From Arsenophonus melophagi (GTDB lineage Bacteria; Pseudomonadota; Gammaproteobacteria; Enterobacterales; Enterobacteriaceae): a DNA stretch of 64,000 nt. Positions within the stretch are counted from its first letter, which is position 1, and every line of letters begins with the position of its first letter. The notes under the pieces were generated by a model. The model worked only from the letters and a program-made list of their open reading frames with translations. It did not search any database and was not told where the DNA came from. The translations under genes were made by a program, and so were the position numbers. Of this stretch, positions 10,260-19,635 are shown piece after piece. The stretch lies in NCBI GenBank assembly GCA_032378655.1, contig JAVYJS010000005.1:1-64000 (forward strand), read 5' to 3'.

Positions 10260-10921
10260 TACTGGAAGAGATAGGAAGATTTAAAAAGTTCATAATTAAA
10301 TTTATGATCAAATTACATGACTTGACTGAATCTTTTACTTTATTCTGTTATTGAACAGATTAATTGCTCTTAAAATAAGAATGTGTTTAATATACTATAG
10401 TGTATATAGATAGGTGACAATAATCACTCATATTCATTATATCTAGGTAATGATGGCTGTAATAATAACTATTTGTTCGGTATTAGAACATGGTCATTTT
10501 AAGTCTGTTATTATAATCTTTTTAAGTTAAACTTGATCAGTGTTCATAAATTGTTTGAATAATTCTGTTGAACGTATCACCTGATTACTAATCAGGTCAA
10601 TCATTTGACGAATATTACAGTATTGGATATCACCTTAGTTTGTTGTTGATATCTGCATACTGGTGAAAACAACTGATCACTAACCTAGTGAATATTGCAA
10701 TATTTCTTATTATTAATATCTTTCTTATATTATTAATTTAGTGTGCTAAGTTTTGTATGTCATGAGCTCATGATCTTTGCTATTTTGGCTGTTTTGACTT
10801 ACTTATTTATGAGTTTATTAATTGCATTCAGTATGTAAAGTGATCATAGGTGATAGCTTAAGAAAGCTGATATGCATTCAGTATTGCATTCTTTCAGTTT
10901 AAAAGGAACACTTAATATAAC

Positions 10922-11467
10922 ATGGTAAATTGTGCTAACAACTTGATTTGGATAGATTTAGAAATGACTGGATTAAATCCAGAGCAGGATCGAATTATTG
11001 AAATCGCAACAATAGTCAGTGATTCTAACCTCACTATTTTATCCGAAGGTCCTGTAATTGCTATTCATCAATCGTCACAACAGTTATCTCTTATGGATGC
11101 ATGGAATGTTAAGACGCATACTGCAAGTGGACTAATTGATCGAGTAAAATCTAGTCAATATGATGAAAAAACAGCAGAGTTAGTAACAATAGCCTTTTTA
11201 GAAAAATTGTTACCTGTTGGTGTTTCTCCAATTTGTGGCAGTAGTGTTGCTCAAGATCGACGCTTTTTATTTAAATATATGCCGGAGTTAGAAAAGTACT
11301 TTCACTATCGTTATTTAGATGTTAGCTCTATAAAAGAGCTTGTTCGGCGATGGAAGCCTGATATATTATCTGGTTTTACAAAAAAAAATACACATAAGGC
11401 TTTAGAAGATATAAAGGAATCAATTGCAGAATTAGATTATTATCGCCAATATTTTATTAAAATTTGA
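10922..11467 (+). CDS. orn: Oligoribonuclease
   Basis: Orn is a DEDDh-type 3'-5' exonuclease. It clears two- to five-base RNA fragments left by other RNases, and it also degrades linear cyclic-di-GMP products. The 181 residues equal the E. coli length. The first catalytic motif WIDLEMTGL supplies Asp12 and Glu14, and the later HKALEDIKESI supplies the conserved histidine and aspartate. The ATG is preceded by aaaggaa as a ribosome site. Upstream lies the dead rsgA on the opposite strand, and downstream lies about 1 kb without an intact gene. Orn is normally essential, which agrees with its intact state among ruins. Confidence 0.97.
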   Translation: MVNCANNLIWIDLEMTGLNPEQDRIIEIATIVSDSNLTILSEGPVIAIHQSSQQLSLMDAWNVKTHTASGLIDRVKSSQYDEKTAELVTIAFLEKLLPVGVSPICGSSVAQDRRFLFKYMPELEKYFHYRYLDVSSIKELVRRWKPDILSGFTKKNTHKALEDIKESIAELDYYRQYFIKI

Positions 11468-12488
11468 AATTTAGAACAACAAGAATTTTTAACTAAAAAT
11501 TCAAAGTATTTTTTATTTTACGAAGCCCCATATGATTATCATCGTCTACGACGATCGGTTTTTGCTAAACAAAATATTTTTATCAGATAAAAATTATTAC
11601 TTTTGGCATTTCAAGTTAAAATGTCATCTTTTTACATTCTAATTTTATTAGAACTCATACTACTATATGTTTGTATAAACTATAATATCATTAGTATATA
11701 TAATTTTATATATTTTGTTATTTTAAGTTTCTTAATCACATAAAGTTTAATAGCCATAATTCCTATTATGGATTTACTTTTTCTCTTTTAATATTTTAAG
11801 CTGTCATAAAATAGTGATAGAGCTTATAAAAAACTAGAATCTTATTTTACAGTCAGTGACTATTAATCCATTTGCTAAAAAATATTCTTTAAAATTAGGG
11901 AATAAGGATTAAAATCCTTTTTGCTAATCAAAAGTATTGCTGATCAAGTATTTTCGATAAGCATGAAAGCTTATGTTGTTCATTGAAATAAAAATCATAT
12001 TTGTATAATACCTTGAGAAGTATTTTAAATATTCTTTTTTTTAAAAGAAGATGACTAACTTATTAGTTAGTTATCTTCTAACTGAAATTGTTTTCTTTTT
12101 AAGTTAAGCTGTTTTATAATTGGCTCATCTACAATAGATTTTGGTAGATAGCACTTCGTTCATTCTTATTCAAAGAATAAAACCCTAATTATATTAGGGT
12201 TTTTAATTATTTTGAATAGTTACTTTATAACTACAGTAACAAGGTATTTATTACCCCATTGAAGTTCGGTTTAAATAATAGAACTTTGAAAATTAAGTGA
12301 TCAAAAAAATCACTAATTACATAATAAATATGTAATGTAAAGATTTTTTATAAAATACTTTTTTATATACAAGTACATTAGTATTACTACCTAAGCGAGA
12401 TCAGTAGTAATACTTTACTACATTCTTTCACATTTTAACTTTTGAGAAAAGTTAAAATGTGAATAAAATTTAAAAATGGCAATTTTTT
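11468..12488. other. Non-coding gap, queG/nnr position
   Basis: E. coli has queG on the minus strand and nnr on the plus strand here. I could not place nnr. A weak minus-strand match to the queG C-terminus exists near 11520-11575 (IIIWGFVK against VIEKGLPR) but is too short to call. The gap also holds an imperfect hairpin at 12040-12080, an AT-rich hairpin with a T-run at 12181-12206 (aaaccctaat, tat, attagggttt) that could be a weak terminator, and the 12427-12463 inverted repeat. Confidence 0.5.
12427..12463. repeat. Perfect inverted repeat, 17-bp arms
   Basis: Arms 12427-12443 and 12447-12463 pair exactly around gag. It sits 25 bp upstream of the tsaE start, so it would form a hairpin in the tsaE leader if the transcript begins above it. 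Confidence 0.95.
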
Positions 12489-12983
12489 ATGAAAAAGCTT
12501 GTATTGTTACTTGCTAATGAAAAAGCAAGTATAGCTTTAGGGTATCGCTTAGCTAATCTTTGTCAGAAACCTATTATTCTTTATTTATACGGTGATTTAG
12601 GCGTAGGGAAAACGACTTTTAGTCGAGGGTTTTTACAAGGATTAGGTTATCAAGGATATGTAAAAAGTCCAACTTATACGTTAGTTGAATCCTATTCATT
12701 GGTCCCGAACCCTGTTTATCATTTTGATTTATACCGTTTAACTGAGCTTGAAGAGCTCGAATTTATAGGTATTCGCGAATATTTTGATGGTCAGGCTATA
12801 TGTTTAGTAGAATGGCCAAAGAAAGGCGAGGGTATATTACCATGCGCTGATCTCGAACTCTATCTATCGTACGGCAATCATGGAAGACAAGCACAGCTTG
12901 TCGTATTATCAACATATGGAGAAACACTATTAAAAAATTATTGTAATGAGAATACTAGGCATGATTGGTACTACAATGATTAA
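12489..12983 (+). CDS. tsaE: tRNA t6A-modification ATPase TsaE
   Basis: TsaE is the small ATPase that works with TsaB, TsaC and TsaD to add threonylcarbamoyl to A37 of tRNAs reading ANN codons. The 164 residues include Walker A GDLGVGKT at positions 35-42, followed by TFSRGFLQGLG. The family segments KSPTYTLVESY, YHFDLYRL and ICLVEWP are also present. The protein is slightly longer at its C-terminus than the E. coli one (153). Its last codons overlap the start of amiB, as in E. coli, so the two are translated from one message. In E. coli nnr precedes it; here that gene is gone. Confidence 0.96.
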   Translation: MKKLVLLLANEKASIALGYRLANLCQKPIILYLYGDLGVGKTTFSRGFLQGLGYQGYVKSPTYTLVESYSLVPNPVYHFDLYRLTELEELEFIGIREYFDGQAICLVEWPKKGEGILPCADLELYLSYGNHGRQAQLVVLSTYGETLLKNYCNENTRHDWYYND

Positions 12984-14232
12984 TATAATTAAAAAGTGGA
13001 AAACGCATATACTTCCTTTAATGAAAGTAATACTGATGAATAACGTATTATTGTCTAGTGCACACAGTGCAACCTTATACAATATACATATCAATGATAA
13101 TGTATCCAAAGCTACAATTATATTTCACTTTGCTGAAAGTGTTCCAGAGTATAGTTTTTTTTTACTCCATGCGCCTGAGCGTTTAGTTATCGATTTTCAA
13201 CAAACTGATGAGATAGCTGGATTACCAATGCATTTTATAAAACATAATGTTATTAAAGGGATTCGTACCAGTAATCCCCAAAAAAGTCAAGATCAACGTA
13301 TTGTTATCGAACTAGCACATGCAGTAACAGCCAATGCTATACTTGAAAAAAGCAACTATTACTATCAAATAGTTTTTACGTTAAAGAAAAAATGTACAGG
13401 CACATATAAGCCTAAACATGAAGTAATGAAGCAATCATTATCAATTCATTCACAACCTGAGAAAAAGTTAGCGCATTCCTATCAAGCTACTTCAATATAT
13501 AAGTATTTACAAAAAAACGCTCGGCCAGTTGTTGTAGCCATTGATGCTGGACATGGAGATAAAGATCCAGGTGCAATCGGGCACAATGGTTATTGTGAAA
13601 AAAATATAACGATGGCTATCGCGCTTAAATTAGAAAATCATTTGAAGAAAGATCCGATGTTTAAGCCTGTACTGACTCGTACAGGCGACTATTTTATTTC
13701 TGTACAAAGTCGTTCAAAAGTAGCACGACAAAAAGAGGCCGATATACTCGTTTCCATTCATGCTGATTCAGCACCTAATAGTCACGCCAGTGGCGCTTCT
13801 GTTTGGGTTCTTTCCAATTCAAGAGCGAATAGTGAATTAGGTAATTGGATTGAACAACATGAGAAGCAATCTGAATTATTAGGCGGCGCAGGTCATGCAT
13901 TAGCTAATAGATCAGATCCATATCTGAGTCAAGTAGTTTTAGATTTACAATTTGGCAATTCTCAGCGTGTAGGCTACGCTGTTGCGGTAGAGGTATTAAG
14001 AGAATTAAGTCAAATTGGTAATATCCATAAACATGATCCAGAGCATGCTAGTCTTGGTATACTTCGTTCTCCTGACATTCCATCTATTCTTGTGGAAACA
14101 GGTTTTATTAGTAATCGTTCCGAAGAACGCCTTTTAGTTTCTGAAAACTATCAAGAACTATTAGCAATAGCTATTCATCAAGGATTACGCAATTATTTTA
14201 TCAAGAACCATTTACAAACATCATCGAAATAA
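12976..14232 (+). CDS. amiB: N-acetylmuramoyl-L-alanine amidase AmiB
   Basis: AmiB is the periplasmic zinc amidase that cuts septal peptidoglycan so that daughter cells can separate. I chose the ATG at 12976 because it gives a Lys-containing start and hydrophobic segment resembling a signal peptide; an upstream ATG at 12946 is possible. The AMIN targeting domain covers about residues 45-135. The catalytic domain begins at AIDAGHGDKDPGAIG, and the zinc and catalytic residues are visible in AGHG, in EKNITMAIAL, in VSIHAD and in LVETGFISN. The DPYLSQVVLDLQ helix, which in this family blocks the active site until an EnvC/NlpD-type activator binds, is kept. The protein is about 418 residues, shorter at the C-terminus than E. 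coli AmiB (445). Confidence 0.95.
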   Translation: MINIIKKWKTHILPLMKVILMNNVLLSSAHSATLYNIHINDNVSKATIIFHFAESVPEYSFFLLHAPERLVIDFQQTDEIAGLPMHFIKHNVIKGIRTSNPQKSQDQRIVIELAHAVTANAILEKSNYYYQIVFTLKKKCTGTYKPKHEVMKQSLSIHSQPEKKLAHSYQATSIYKYLQKNARPVVVAIDAGHGDKDPGAIGHNGYCEKNITMAIALKLENHLKKDPMFKPVLTRTGDYFISVQSRSKVARQKEADILVSIHADSAPNSHASGASVWVLSNSRANSELGNWIEQHEKQSELLGGAGHALANRSDPYLSQVVLDLQFGNSQRVGYAVAVEVLRELSQIGNIHKHDPEHASLGILRSPDIPSILVETGFISNRSEERLLVSENYQELLAIAIHQGLRNYFIKNHLQTSSK

Positions 14233-14319
14233 TGGAATATTGCTGAGATCGCTATAAATCATTCTATTTTAGAATAAGTAGAATGAAACAGATGTTCACT
14301 GTCGATTTTACGTAATTAA

Positions 14320-14360
14320 GGAATCTGAATGTAGTTATAAGGAATCTGAATGTAGTTATA
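14320..14360. repeat. 21-bp tandem duplication
   Basis: The stretch ggaatctgaatgtagttata occurs at 14320 and again at 14341, a 21-base period. It lies in the mutL-derived gap. Confidence 0.9.
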
Positions 14361-14608
14361 TTGACGAGAGATGGTACATGAGACCTACTTATTGCATTCA
14401 ATCTTGTAATTAATATTCATAATAATAGTAAATGATTACGACATTTTGAAAATGGTAAAGTAGAATATGAAAACATCTAGTTGCTATTTGTAAAAGCACT
14501 TTTATGCAAAATATGCTGAAATTATTTTATAAAAATGGCAATATATCAATATAGGTTTTATTAAAAATAGGTTTATGACGTTCTCTCTATTTAAGAGAGA
14601 ACTATCAA

Positions 14609-15627
14609 ATTCAATATTGCTACAATAATGGTTGTAGCGTGCATGATTGAGCAATTCATTATAGAAATTGTAGAAGGTTTTTCTGATAGCCTTTCTAGAA
14701 AGGCAGTGTGCTGCTTATTGCTGATTTAAGCAAAGGTACTAATTAAATTGATATCAATACTCATCCGATTAAACAAGAAATCCGTTCTTCTCACGAAAGA
14801 TTATCTCATGATTTTATTTGCCATAGTACGCAATGACATGCAGCTAACAAAAATCAAAAAGCATTTCATTGTACTACTTTTAGTTTTAAAGATGATTAAC
14901 AAAAGTATTTTATAGATGAGCAACACAGAAAAAGCTGATAGTAAAACTAGTTACGAATCGCTAACTAGTTTTATTTGAAAAGCAGTGTTTGAATAACAGC
15001 ATTTTGTTACAAAAAATAAAAAATTGTTACAATCTTACAAGAAAAATGGTTAGCTTTATCAGAAAAAGCGTATGTAGAAGAAAAATGGTTAGCTTTATCA
15101 GAAAAAGCGTATGTAGAATACGCGATATAAAAAGAAAAATACCATCTTCAATAACACAATTTTATAAAAGATGATCATCTAGAAGAAGAAGATGTTAATG
15201 TTAAAATATTAATAGAAATTTTCGATTTTTGTAAAAAGTAATGATTTTTTACAAAAATTTTGTATTTATTGAATCCTCAGTACAAAGGAAAGCAGGTTGC
15301 TAATATTAGTGGCAATTAGCGATAATATTAGCAATACAATCAAATAATTTCTAAGATTTGAGGTCGTAATCTAAAGCCTTACTGTCTCTATTAAAGCTAA
15401 CATTGATATATAAGAAAAATTGAAATAATTATCAAGTGCATGTTATTTTACTGAAATATTTAACAATGCAATTGATACATTAATTGCGTTGTTAACAGAT
15501 CCATTTGTCAGGGAATGGCAAGGCACTTGTGCATTGGTTCAAAAGTGTTACAGCTAATTAAAGAATCTTAAATAGATTAACTTTAAATTATTGAAGGCAC
15601 TATCAAAAACATTACTACAACAAATTG
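14609..15627 (+). pseudogene. mutL: mutL, mismatch repair ATPase, decayed
   Basis: Frame +2 from 14609 reads IQYCYNNGCSVHD, a stop, then AIHYRN. Further on in the same frame it reads IDINTHPIKQEIR followed by RLSHDFI. These match MutL segments recalled from E. coli: IQYCYVNGRMMRD, INHAIRQ, VDVNVHPAKHEVR and RLVHDFI. The distance between the IQYCY and (V/I)D(V/I)N codons is 46, exactly as in E. coli, so no net indel occurred there, although about five in-frame stops accumulated. A terminal piece KTLLQQID (15601-15627), just before miaA, matches the MutL end, which also abuts miaA in E. coli. The first 250 or so codons are not recognisable in the shortened gap. Mismatch repair by MutL is therefore lost unless a copy exists elsewhere. 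Confidence 0.9.
15040..15117. repeat. 39-bp tandem duplication
   Basis: Two copies of a 39-base unit starting agaaaaatggttagc lie at 15040-15078 and 15079-15117. Because 39 is a multiple of three, a chance frame (14989-15174) shows a repeated 13-residue peptide. The unit lies inside mutL-derived DNA and is not a gene. Confidence 0.9.
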
Positions 15628-15657
15628 ATTGTATATCGACGAGATAAGTTTTTATTT

Positions 15658-16599
15658 ATGAGTAAACAGATTTTTCAACAAAAACCAAAAGTGATTTTTA
15701 TAATGGGGCCAACAGCATCAGGAAAAACAAAATTGGCTATGGCATTGTGTAACAAATTACCTGTTGAAATCATTAGTGTAGATTCTGCATTAATTTATTG
15801 TGGTATGGATATAGGAACAGCAAAACCAACATTGGAAGAACAACAAATGGTCCCACATCGATTGATTGATATTCTAGATCCTTCACAATTTTATTCTATG
15901 GCGGATTTTCGCCATGATGCTTTAGTAGAAATGGAAAGTATTGTTGCTTCAGGTCGTATTCCCTTGCTAGTTGGAGGGACTATGCTATATTTTAAGGTAT
16001 TATTACATGGGTTGTCGCCATTACCGCCAGGAGATATAACAATTCGAGAAGAAATTAAAAAGCAAACGAAACAATTTGGCTGGAAGGAAATTCATGACCG
16101 TTTAAAGAAAGTTGATCCTATATCAGCAGCTAGAATTCATCCTAATGATCCGCAGCGCCTCTCTCGTGCCCTAGAAGTTTTCTTAGTTTCTGGAAAGAGC
16201 TTAACAGAATTAACTAAAATCGTAGAGGCAGAATTGCCATATAGTGTATTACAGTTTGCTATCTTACCACACGATCGAAAGATTCTTCATAAACGCATTG
16301 AGATGCGTTTTTTAAAAATGTTAAATGCAGGTTTTGAGGATGAAGTTAGAGCCCTCTATGTTAGAGGGGATCTTCATGAAGATTTACCATCCATTCGCTC
16401 CATTGGTTATCGACAGATGTGGTCATATTTGTCTCATGAAATTCACTATGATGAAATGGTTTATCGTGGTATATGTGCTGCACGTCAATTAGCTAAACGC
16501 CAACTGACATGGTTAAAAAGATGGAAATCTGTACATAGACTTGATAGCGATGATATCAAGGGATCTATTAACACAATAATACGTCTTATTAGTGCATAG
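15658..16599 (+). CDS. miaA: tRNA dimethylallyltransferase
   Basis: MiaA adds an isopentenyl group to A37 of tRNAs that read codons starting with U. This stabilises weak A-U codon pairing, which matters in an AT-rich genome. The 313 residues (E. coli 316) carry the P-loop GPTASGKT at 17-24, ISVDSALIY with the catalytic aspartate, and the DPQRLSRALEV and YRQMWSYL segments. I placed the start at the ATG at 15658, giving MSKQ, because it aligns with the E. coli start; an in-frame TTG at 15625 would add 11 residues taken from the dying mutL end. hfq follows after 118 bp with its own promoter. Confidence 0.96.
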   Translation: MSKQIFQQKPKVIFIMGPTASGKTKLAMALCNKLPVEIISVDSALIYCGMDIGTAKPTLEEQQMVPHRLIDILDPSQFYSMADFRHDALVEMESIVASGRIPLLVGGTMLYFKVLLHGLSPLPPGDITIREEIKKQTKQFGWKEIHDRLKKVDPISAARIHPNDPQRLSRALEVFLVSGKSLTELTKIVEAELPYSVLQFAILPHDRKILHKRIEMRFLKMLNAGFEDEVRALYVRGDLHEDLPSIRSIGYRQMWSYLSHEIHYDEMVYRGICAARQLAKRQLTWLKRWKSVHRLDSDDIKGSINTIIRLISA

Positions 16600-16638
16600 G
16601 TGTGCTATTGTATGTACAATAGCGTTAAGGACACTGAT

Positions 16639-16666
16639 TTGGCGTGATTAATTTTTGCACTATAAT
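16639..16666 (+). promoter_or_regulatory. Sigma-70-type promoter for hfq
   Basis: ttggcg at 16639-16644 and a perfect tataat at 16661-16666 are separated by 16 bases, about 50 bp upstream of the hfq ATG. In E. coli hfq likewise has its own promoters besides those of the miaA operon. Confidence 0.6.
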
Positions 16667-16717
16667 TTTAAATTATCAAGTTTTTAGTTAAAAACAAAAA
16701 AATAAGGAAGATAGAGA

Positions 16718-17014
16718 ATGGCTAAGGGACAATCTCTGCAAGATCCGTTCCTAAACGCATTACGTCGTGAAAGGGTTCTGGTTTCCATTTATTTGGTCAA
16801 TGGAATCAAACTACAGGGTCAAATTGAATCATTTGATCAATTCGTTATTTTACTAAAAAATACATTAAGCCAAATGGTATATAAGCATGCTATTTCCACT
16901 ATTGTACCCTCTCGTCCTATATCTCATCACAGTAGCTATGGGGGTAGCATAGGCTCTAGTAATTATAATACAGGTAATATTGCCGGTCAACAAGAGAGTG
17001 ATTCAAGAAAATAA
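16718..17014 (+). CDS. hfq: RNA chaperone Hfq
   Basis: Hfq is a ring hexamer that binds small RNAs and A-rich messages and helps them pair. The 98 residues contain Gln8, Asp9, the Sm1 strand region VNGIKLQGQIESFD with Phe39, and the Sm2 motif YKHAIS at 55-60 with Lys56 and His57, which bind the U-rich 3' ends of small RNAs. The flexible C-terminal tail is short and rich in Ser, Gly and Asn. A clear ribosome site (aaggaagat) precedes the ATG. In E. coli hflX follows, and here only its pseudogene remains. Retention of Hfq suggests that some small-RNA regulation persists. Confidence 0.97.
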   Translation: MAKGQSLQDPFLNALRRERVLVSIYLVNGIKLQGQIESFDQFVILLKNTLSQMVYKHAISTIVPSRPISHHSSYGGSIGSSNYNTGNIAGQQESDSRK

Positions 17015-17229
17015 TTCAGTTAATGTTGCTAATCAGAGCAAATAGATTTTTCTCTATATACCTGTTTGGTATTGTTTTAAATCTAACATGCGGTGTTTTT
17101 ACCATTATCTGAATCACAGGTGTTGTGAATTAACTATTCCTTCGTATGCTTCTTTTTATTAGAAGATATTTAGAATAACCTATTCAATTTAATCATTTTC
17201 TATATTCCATAAGTAATGTAGAAAATAGA

Positions 17230-18035
17230 AATAATCAAAGCATATTGCAATATGCACATGTTAAATATTTTTTCTTGTAAAGGAATAAGTGGAAAAATGA
17301 TGACAGCGGCTACATTAATGAATTTTGATGTTGTTCTTTTGAACATATTTTAAAAGTCTGATTGGCATAATCAATCTTAATTAATTATTACAGTGTATAG
17401 CGCGTTATGGATTTCATAGGGCTAATTGTAGATATATTACCCAATACGCTAATACCAATGTAGATCAGTTGCCAAACCCATTAACCTAGTTAATATATAT
17501 TGCTATTCATTTAGAATAAGTAGTTCTATTTGGAAGTCCTAAAGGACTAATTTTAAATAAAAAAGGTTAGATCTATCTAACAAACTTCATGAAGCTTACT
17601 TGGCTTAAAATACCGAGCTGATTAATCTAAAGAAAATGTAAAAAAAATCCTGTTATTGTTTAGAGAGATTACAAAGCAAAAAGTAGAATAGATAGCTAAT
17701 ATGAAATAGATTTCATAACGTATCATTGGCTATTTGAATCAAAAGGTACGTTAGAATATACTATTGATCAATGATGTATGTAGTTAGATCCTACATGATA
17801 TGGTATTAATGTACATTGATTGTGGCCTGAGAGTGTATTGCTAATACCGCTAATGTTATTCTGTAACTTCTGAATTATTGTGTTGTATGGGAAAGCAGTG
17901 TTTTAAGAAACACGCCAAGCTATTTAGTATTTAATACTGCTGATGCTACGGATAACCAGTATAGGTACAATATCAAGGTAGTGGAAATTATATGAGAGGG
18001 AATGAAGACTAAAAAATTTTAGTGTTGTTAATTTA
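17230..18035 (+). pseudogene. hflX: hflX, ribosome-splitting GTPase, decayed
   Basis: Between hfq and hflK, where E. coli has hflX, the plus strand encodes ordered HflX pieces. HVKYF (17257-17271) matches HPKYF. GKMMTAATLMN with DVVLLN (17291 onward) matches the GKAVEIAEAV and SVVLFD region. VMDFIGLIVDILPN (17404-17445) matches VIDRTGLILDIFAQ. QLPNPLT, a stop, then LIYIAIHLE (17466-17516) matches QLRHLATRLVRGWTHLE position by position. Frames change between the pieces and stops interrupt them. The GTPase domain is not recognisable, but a weak C-terminal match (GNED near 18000) suggests that the remains reach 18035. HflX splits stalled or hibernating 70S ribosomes after stress, so that rescue function is absent here. 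Confidence 0.85.
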
Positions 18036-18133
18036 GAACAACCATTGATTAGTATATAGATTTAACCTATACACTAATCACCATGAGGATACTATCCCGA
18101 TATCAAGCTTTCACACGGCATAAATAATAGAGG

Positions 18134-18152
18134 CCTTCCTTCAGAAGGAAGG
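18134..18152 (+). terminator. Possible old hfq-hflX terminator
   Basis: ccttcctt, cag and aaggaagg form an eight-base-pair stem with three-base loop, just past the hflX remains. The T-run after it is weak (gggtttgcg), so termination strength is doubtful. Confidence 0.4.
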
Positions 18153-18228
18153 GTTTGCGTAATTACTTTTCAGCTTAAGCCACTGAATATGAAGCAATAG
18201 ATAAAAATAACAACTGCGTACTTGAGAA

Positions 18229-18268
18229 AAAAGTATTGAGTATTGATTAATCAATACTCAATACTTTT
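18229..18268. repeat. Perfect 40-bp palindrome
   Basis: Twenty bases are followed immediately by their exact reverse complement, with no loop. It lies between the dead hflX and hflK, about 150 bp before the hflK start. Confidence 0.95.
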
Positions 18269-18415
18269 AAGTGAGAGCTACATTCGGAGAGAACTCCATT
18301 GACTTGAGTATATTATTAAGTCAACACATGAAGTGTAGTAAATAAATTGAACAAATTAAGAGTAATATACTTGTTCTTTTCCTTGAAAACCAACCATAAC
18401 GAATGGAGCTATAAC

Positions 18416-19633
18416 ATGGCTTGGAAGCAGCTTAATAATAATGGAAATGACCGCGATCCATGGGGAAGTAGAACTGGCGGCAACTCTAGTGGTAAGAAAA
18501 GTAATTGGAAAAAAGGCACGGCTGATCTTACTGATCTTTTCCGAAAATTCAGTTGCAAATTTAATTGTTTAAGTAGGAATAATAAAAATATAAATAATTC
18601 TGGTAATCAGAATAGCATTAATATAAACGATTATTTTATCGCCATTGTGATAACAATGGTAGTGATTATTTTTATTGCAAGTGGGTTTTATACGATAAAA
18701 GAAAGTGATCGTGGTGTTGTCTTTCGTTTTGGTAAATACAGTCATACTGTTGAGCCTGGTTTAAATTGGATGGCGAATTTTATTGAAAAAGTTGTTCCAG
18801 TGAATGTTGGAACAATACGCGAGCAGGCGACTAGTGGTATGATGTTAACTTCAGATGAAAATGTTATTCAAGTTGAGATGAATGTCCAGTATCGAGTCAC
18901 AGATCCAGCTCAATATTTATTTAATGTCACTAACCCGGATAACAGCTTACGTCAGGCAATAGATAGCGCAGTACGTGGCATTATTGGTCAATCAGCCATG
19001 GAGCAAGTATTAACAACAAAACGCGCCTTGATCCGTGATGAAACACAAAAAGAGTTAGATAATACGATTAGACTTTATAATATGGGAATAACAATATTAG
19101 ATGTTAATTTTCAGGCCGCTCGTCCGCCTGAAGCAGTTAAAGCAGCATTTGATGATGTTATTGCAGCACGAGAAGAAGAACAAAAAACCATTCGTGAAGC
19201 GCAAGCTTACCGAAATGAAGTCCTGCCATTAGCAAAAGGCAATGCGCAGAAATTAATTGAAGAAGCTATAGCTTATAAGTCCAGTGTAGTTTTTAAGGCT
19301 GAAGGTGAGTTGGCTAGTTTTGCCAAAATATTACCGGAATACCGGACAGCCCCTCAAATTACTCGAGAGCGTTTATATATTAAGACGATGGAGCGAGTAT
19401 TAGGTAACACACGTAAGATTCTTGTTAACGAAAAGAACAATAGTATATTAGTTTTCCCGTTAGAAAAATTTCTGAGAAATGGAATCAACAATAATATAGC
19501 AGATGTACAAAATATCATGCTACCAAAAGTTGCTCAACAATCGGATATGACTGCTGAATCGCCTTATTTACATAGCTATATTACTCGGGATCATGCTCGG
19601 AATAGTAATTCAACTCATGCAGGGAGACGATAA
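18416..19633 (+). CDS. hflK: FtsH-regulating membrane protein HflK
   Basis: HflK and HflC form a large cage in the inner membrane around the protease FtsH and control which membrane proteins it degrades. The product is about 405 residues (E. coli 419). A Gly/Asn-rich cytoplasmic tail is followed by one membrane helix (about residues 78-97). The SPFH/band-7 domain begins at KESDRGVVFRFGKY, and the coiled-coil segment RPPEAVKAAFDDVIAAREEEQ follows. I chose the ATG at 18416, because MAWKQ matches the family start and ggag precedes it, rather than an earlier in-frame TTG at 18347. hflC starts three bases after the stop. Its partner ftsH is also intact in this window. Confidence 0.96.
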   Translation: MAWKQLNNNGNDRDPWGSRTGGNSSGKKSNWKKGTADLTDLFRKFSCKFNCLSRNNKNINNSGNQNSININDYFIAIVITMVVIIFIASGFYTIKESDRGVVFRFGKYSHTVEPGLNWMANFIEKVVPVNVGTIREQATSGMMLTSDENVIQVEMNVQYRVTDPAQYLFNVTNPDNSLRQAIDSAVRGIIGQSAMEQVLTTKRALIRDETQKELDNTIRLYNMGITILDVNFQAARPPEAVKAAFDDVIAAREEEQKTIREAQAYRNEVLPLAKGNAQKLIEEAIAYKSSVVFKAEGELASFAKILPEYRTAPQITRERLYIKTMERVLGNTRKILVNEKNNSILVFPLEKFLRNGINNNIADVQNIMLPKVAQQSDMTAESPYLHSYITRDHARNSNSTHAGRR

Positions 19634-19635
19634 TT

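Larger units (their letters stand above)
9800..10870 (-). pseudogene. rsgA: rsgA, ribosome small-subunit GTPase, decayed
   Basis: The minus strand between psd and orn encodes scattered but ordered pieces of RsgA. Near the start, LVISCFHQYADI (10648-10686) matches the OB-fold segment recalled as IVISRFGMHADV. CNIRQMI (10599-10619) matches CNIRRTI, and SGD after a further frameshift matches TGD. Near the end, FRNCKHVYDPAC (9902-9934) matches the zinc-knuckle YRDCKHDTDPGC. Just before it, DLIS-AG aligns with DVIDSPG of the GTPase domain. Many stops and frame changes separate the pieces, and I could not find the Walker A motif. The position is exactly where E. coli has rsgA. A 24-bp palindrome (10101-10124) and a hexanucleotide tract lie inside it. 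Confidence 0.88.

Noticed and set aside
11520..11575. Possible queG C-terminal remnant on the minus strand
   Set aside because: Only about nine residues can be aligned (IIIWGFVK against VIEKGLPR), too little even with supporting gene order.
14989..15174. Open frame with a repeated 13-residue peptide
   Set aside because: The repeat is explained by a 39-bp tandem duplication, and the region lies within the mutL remains.
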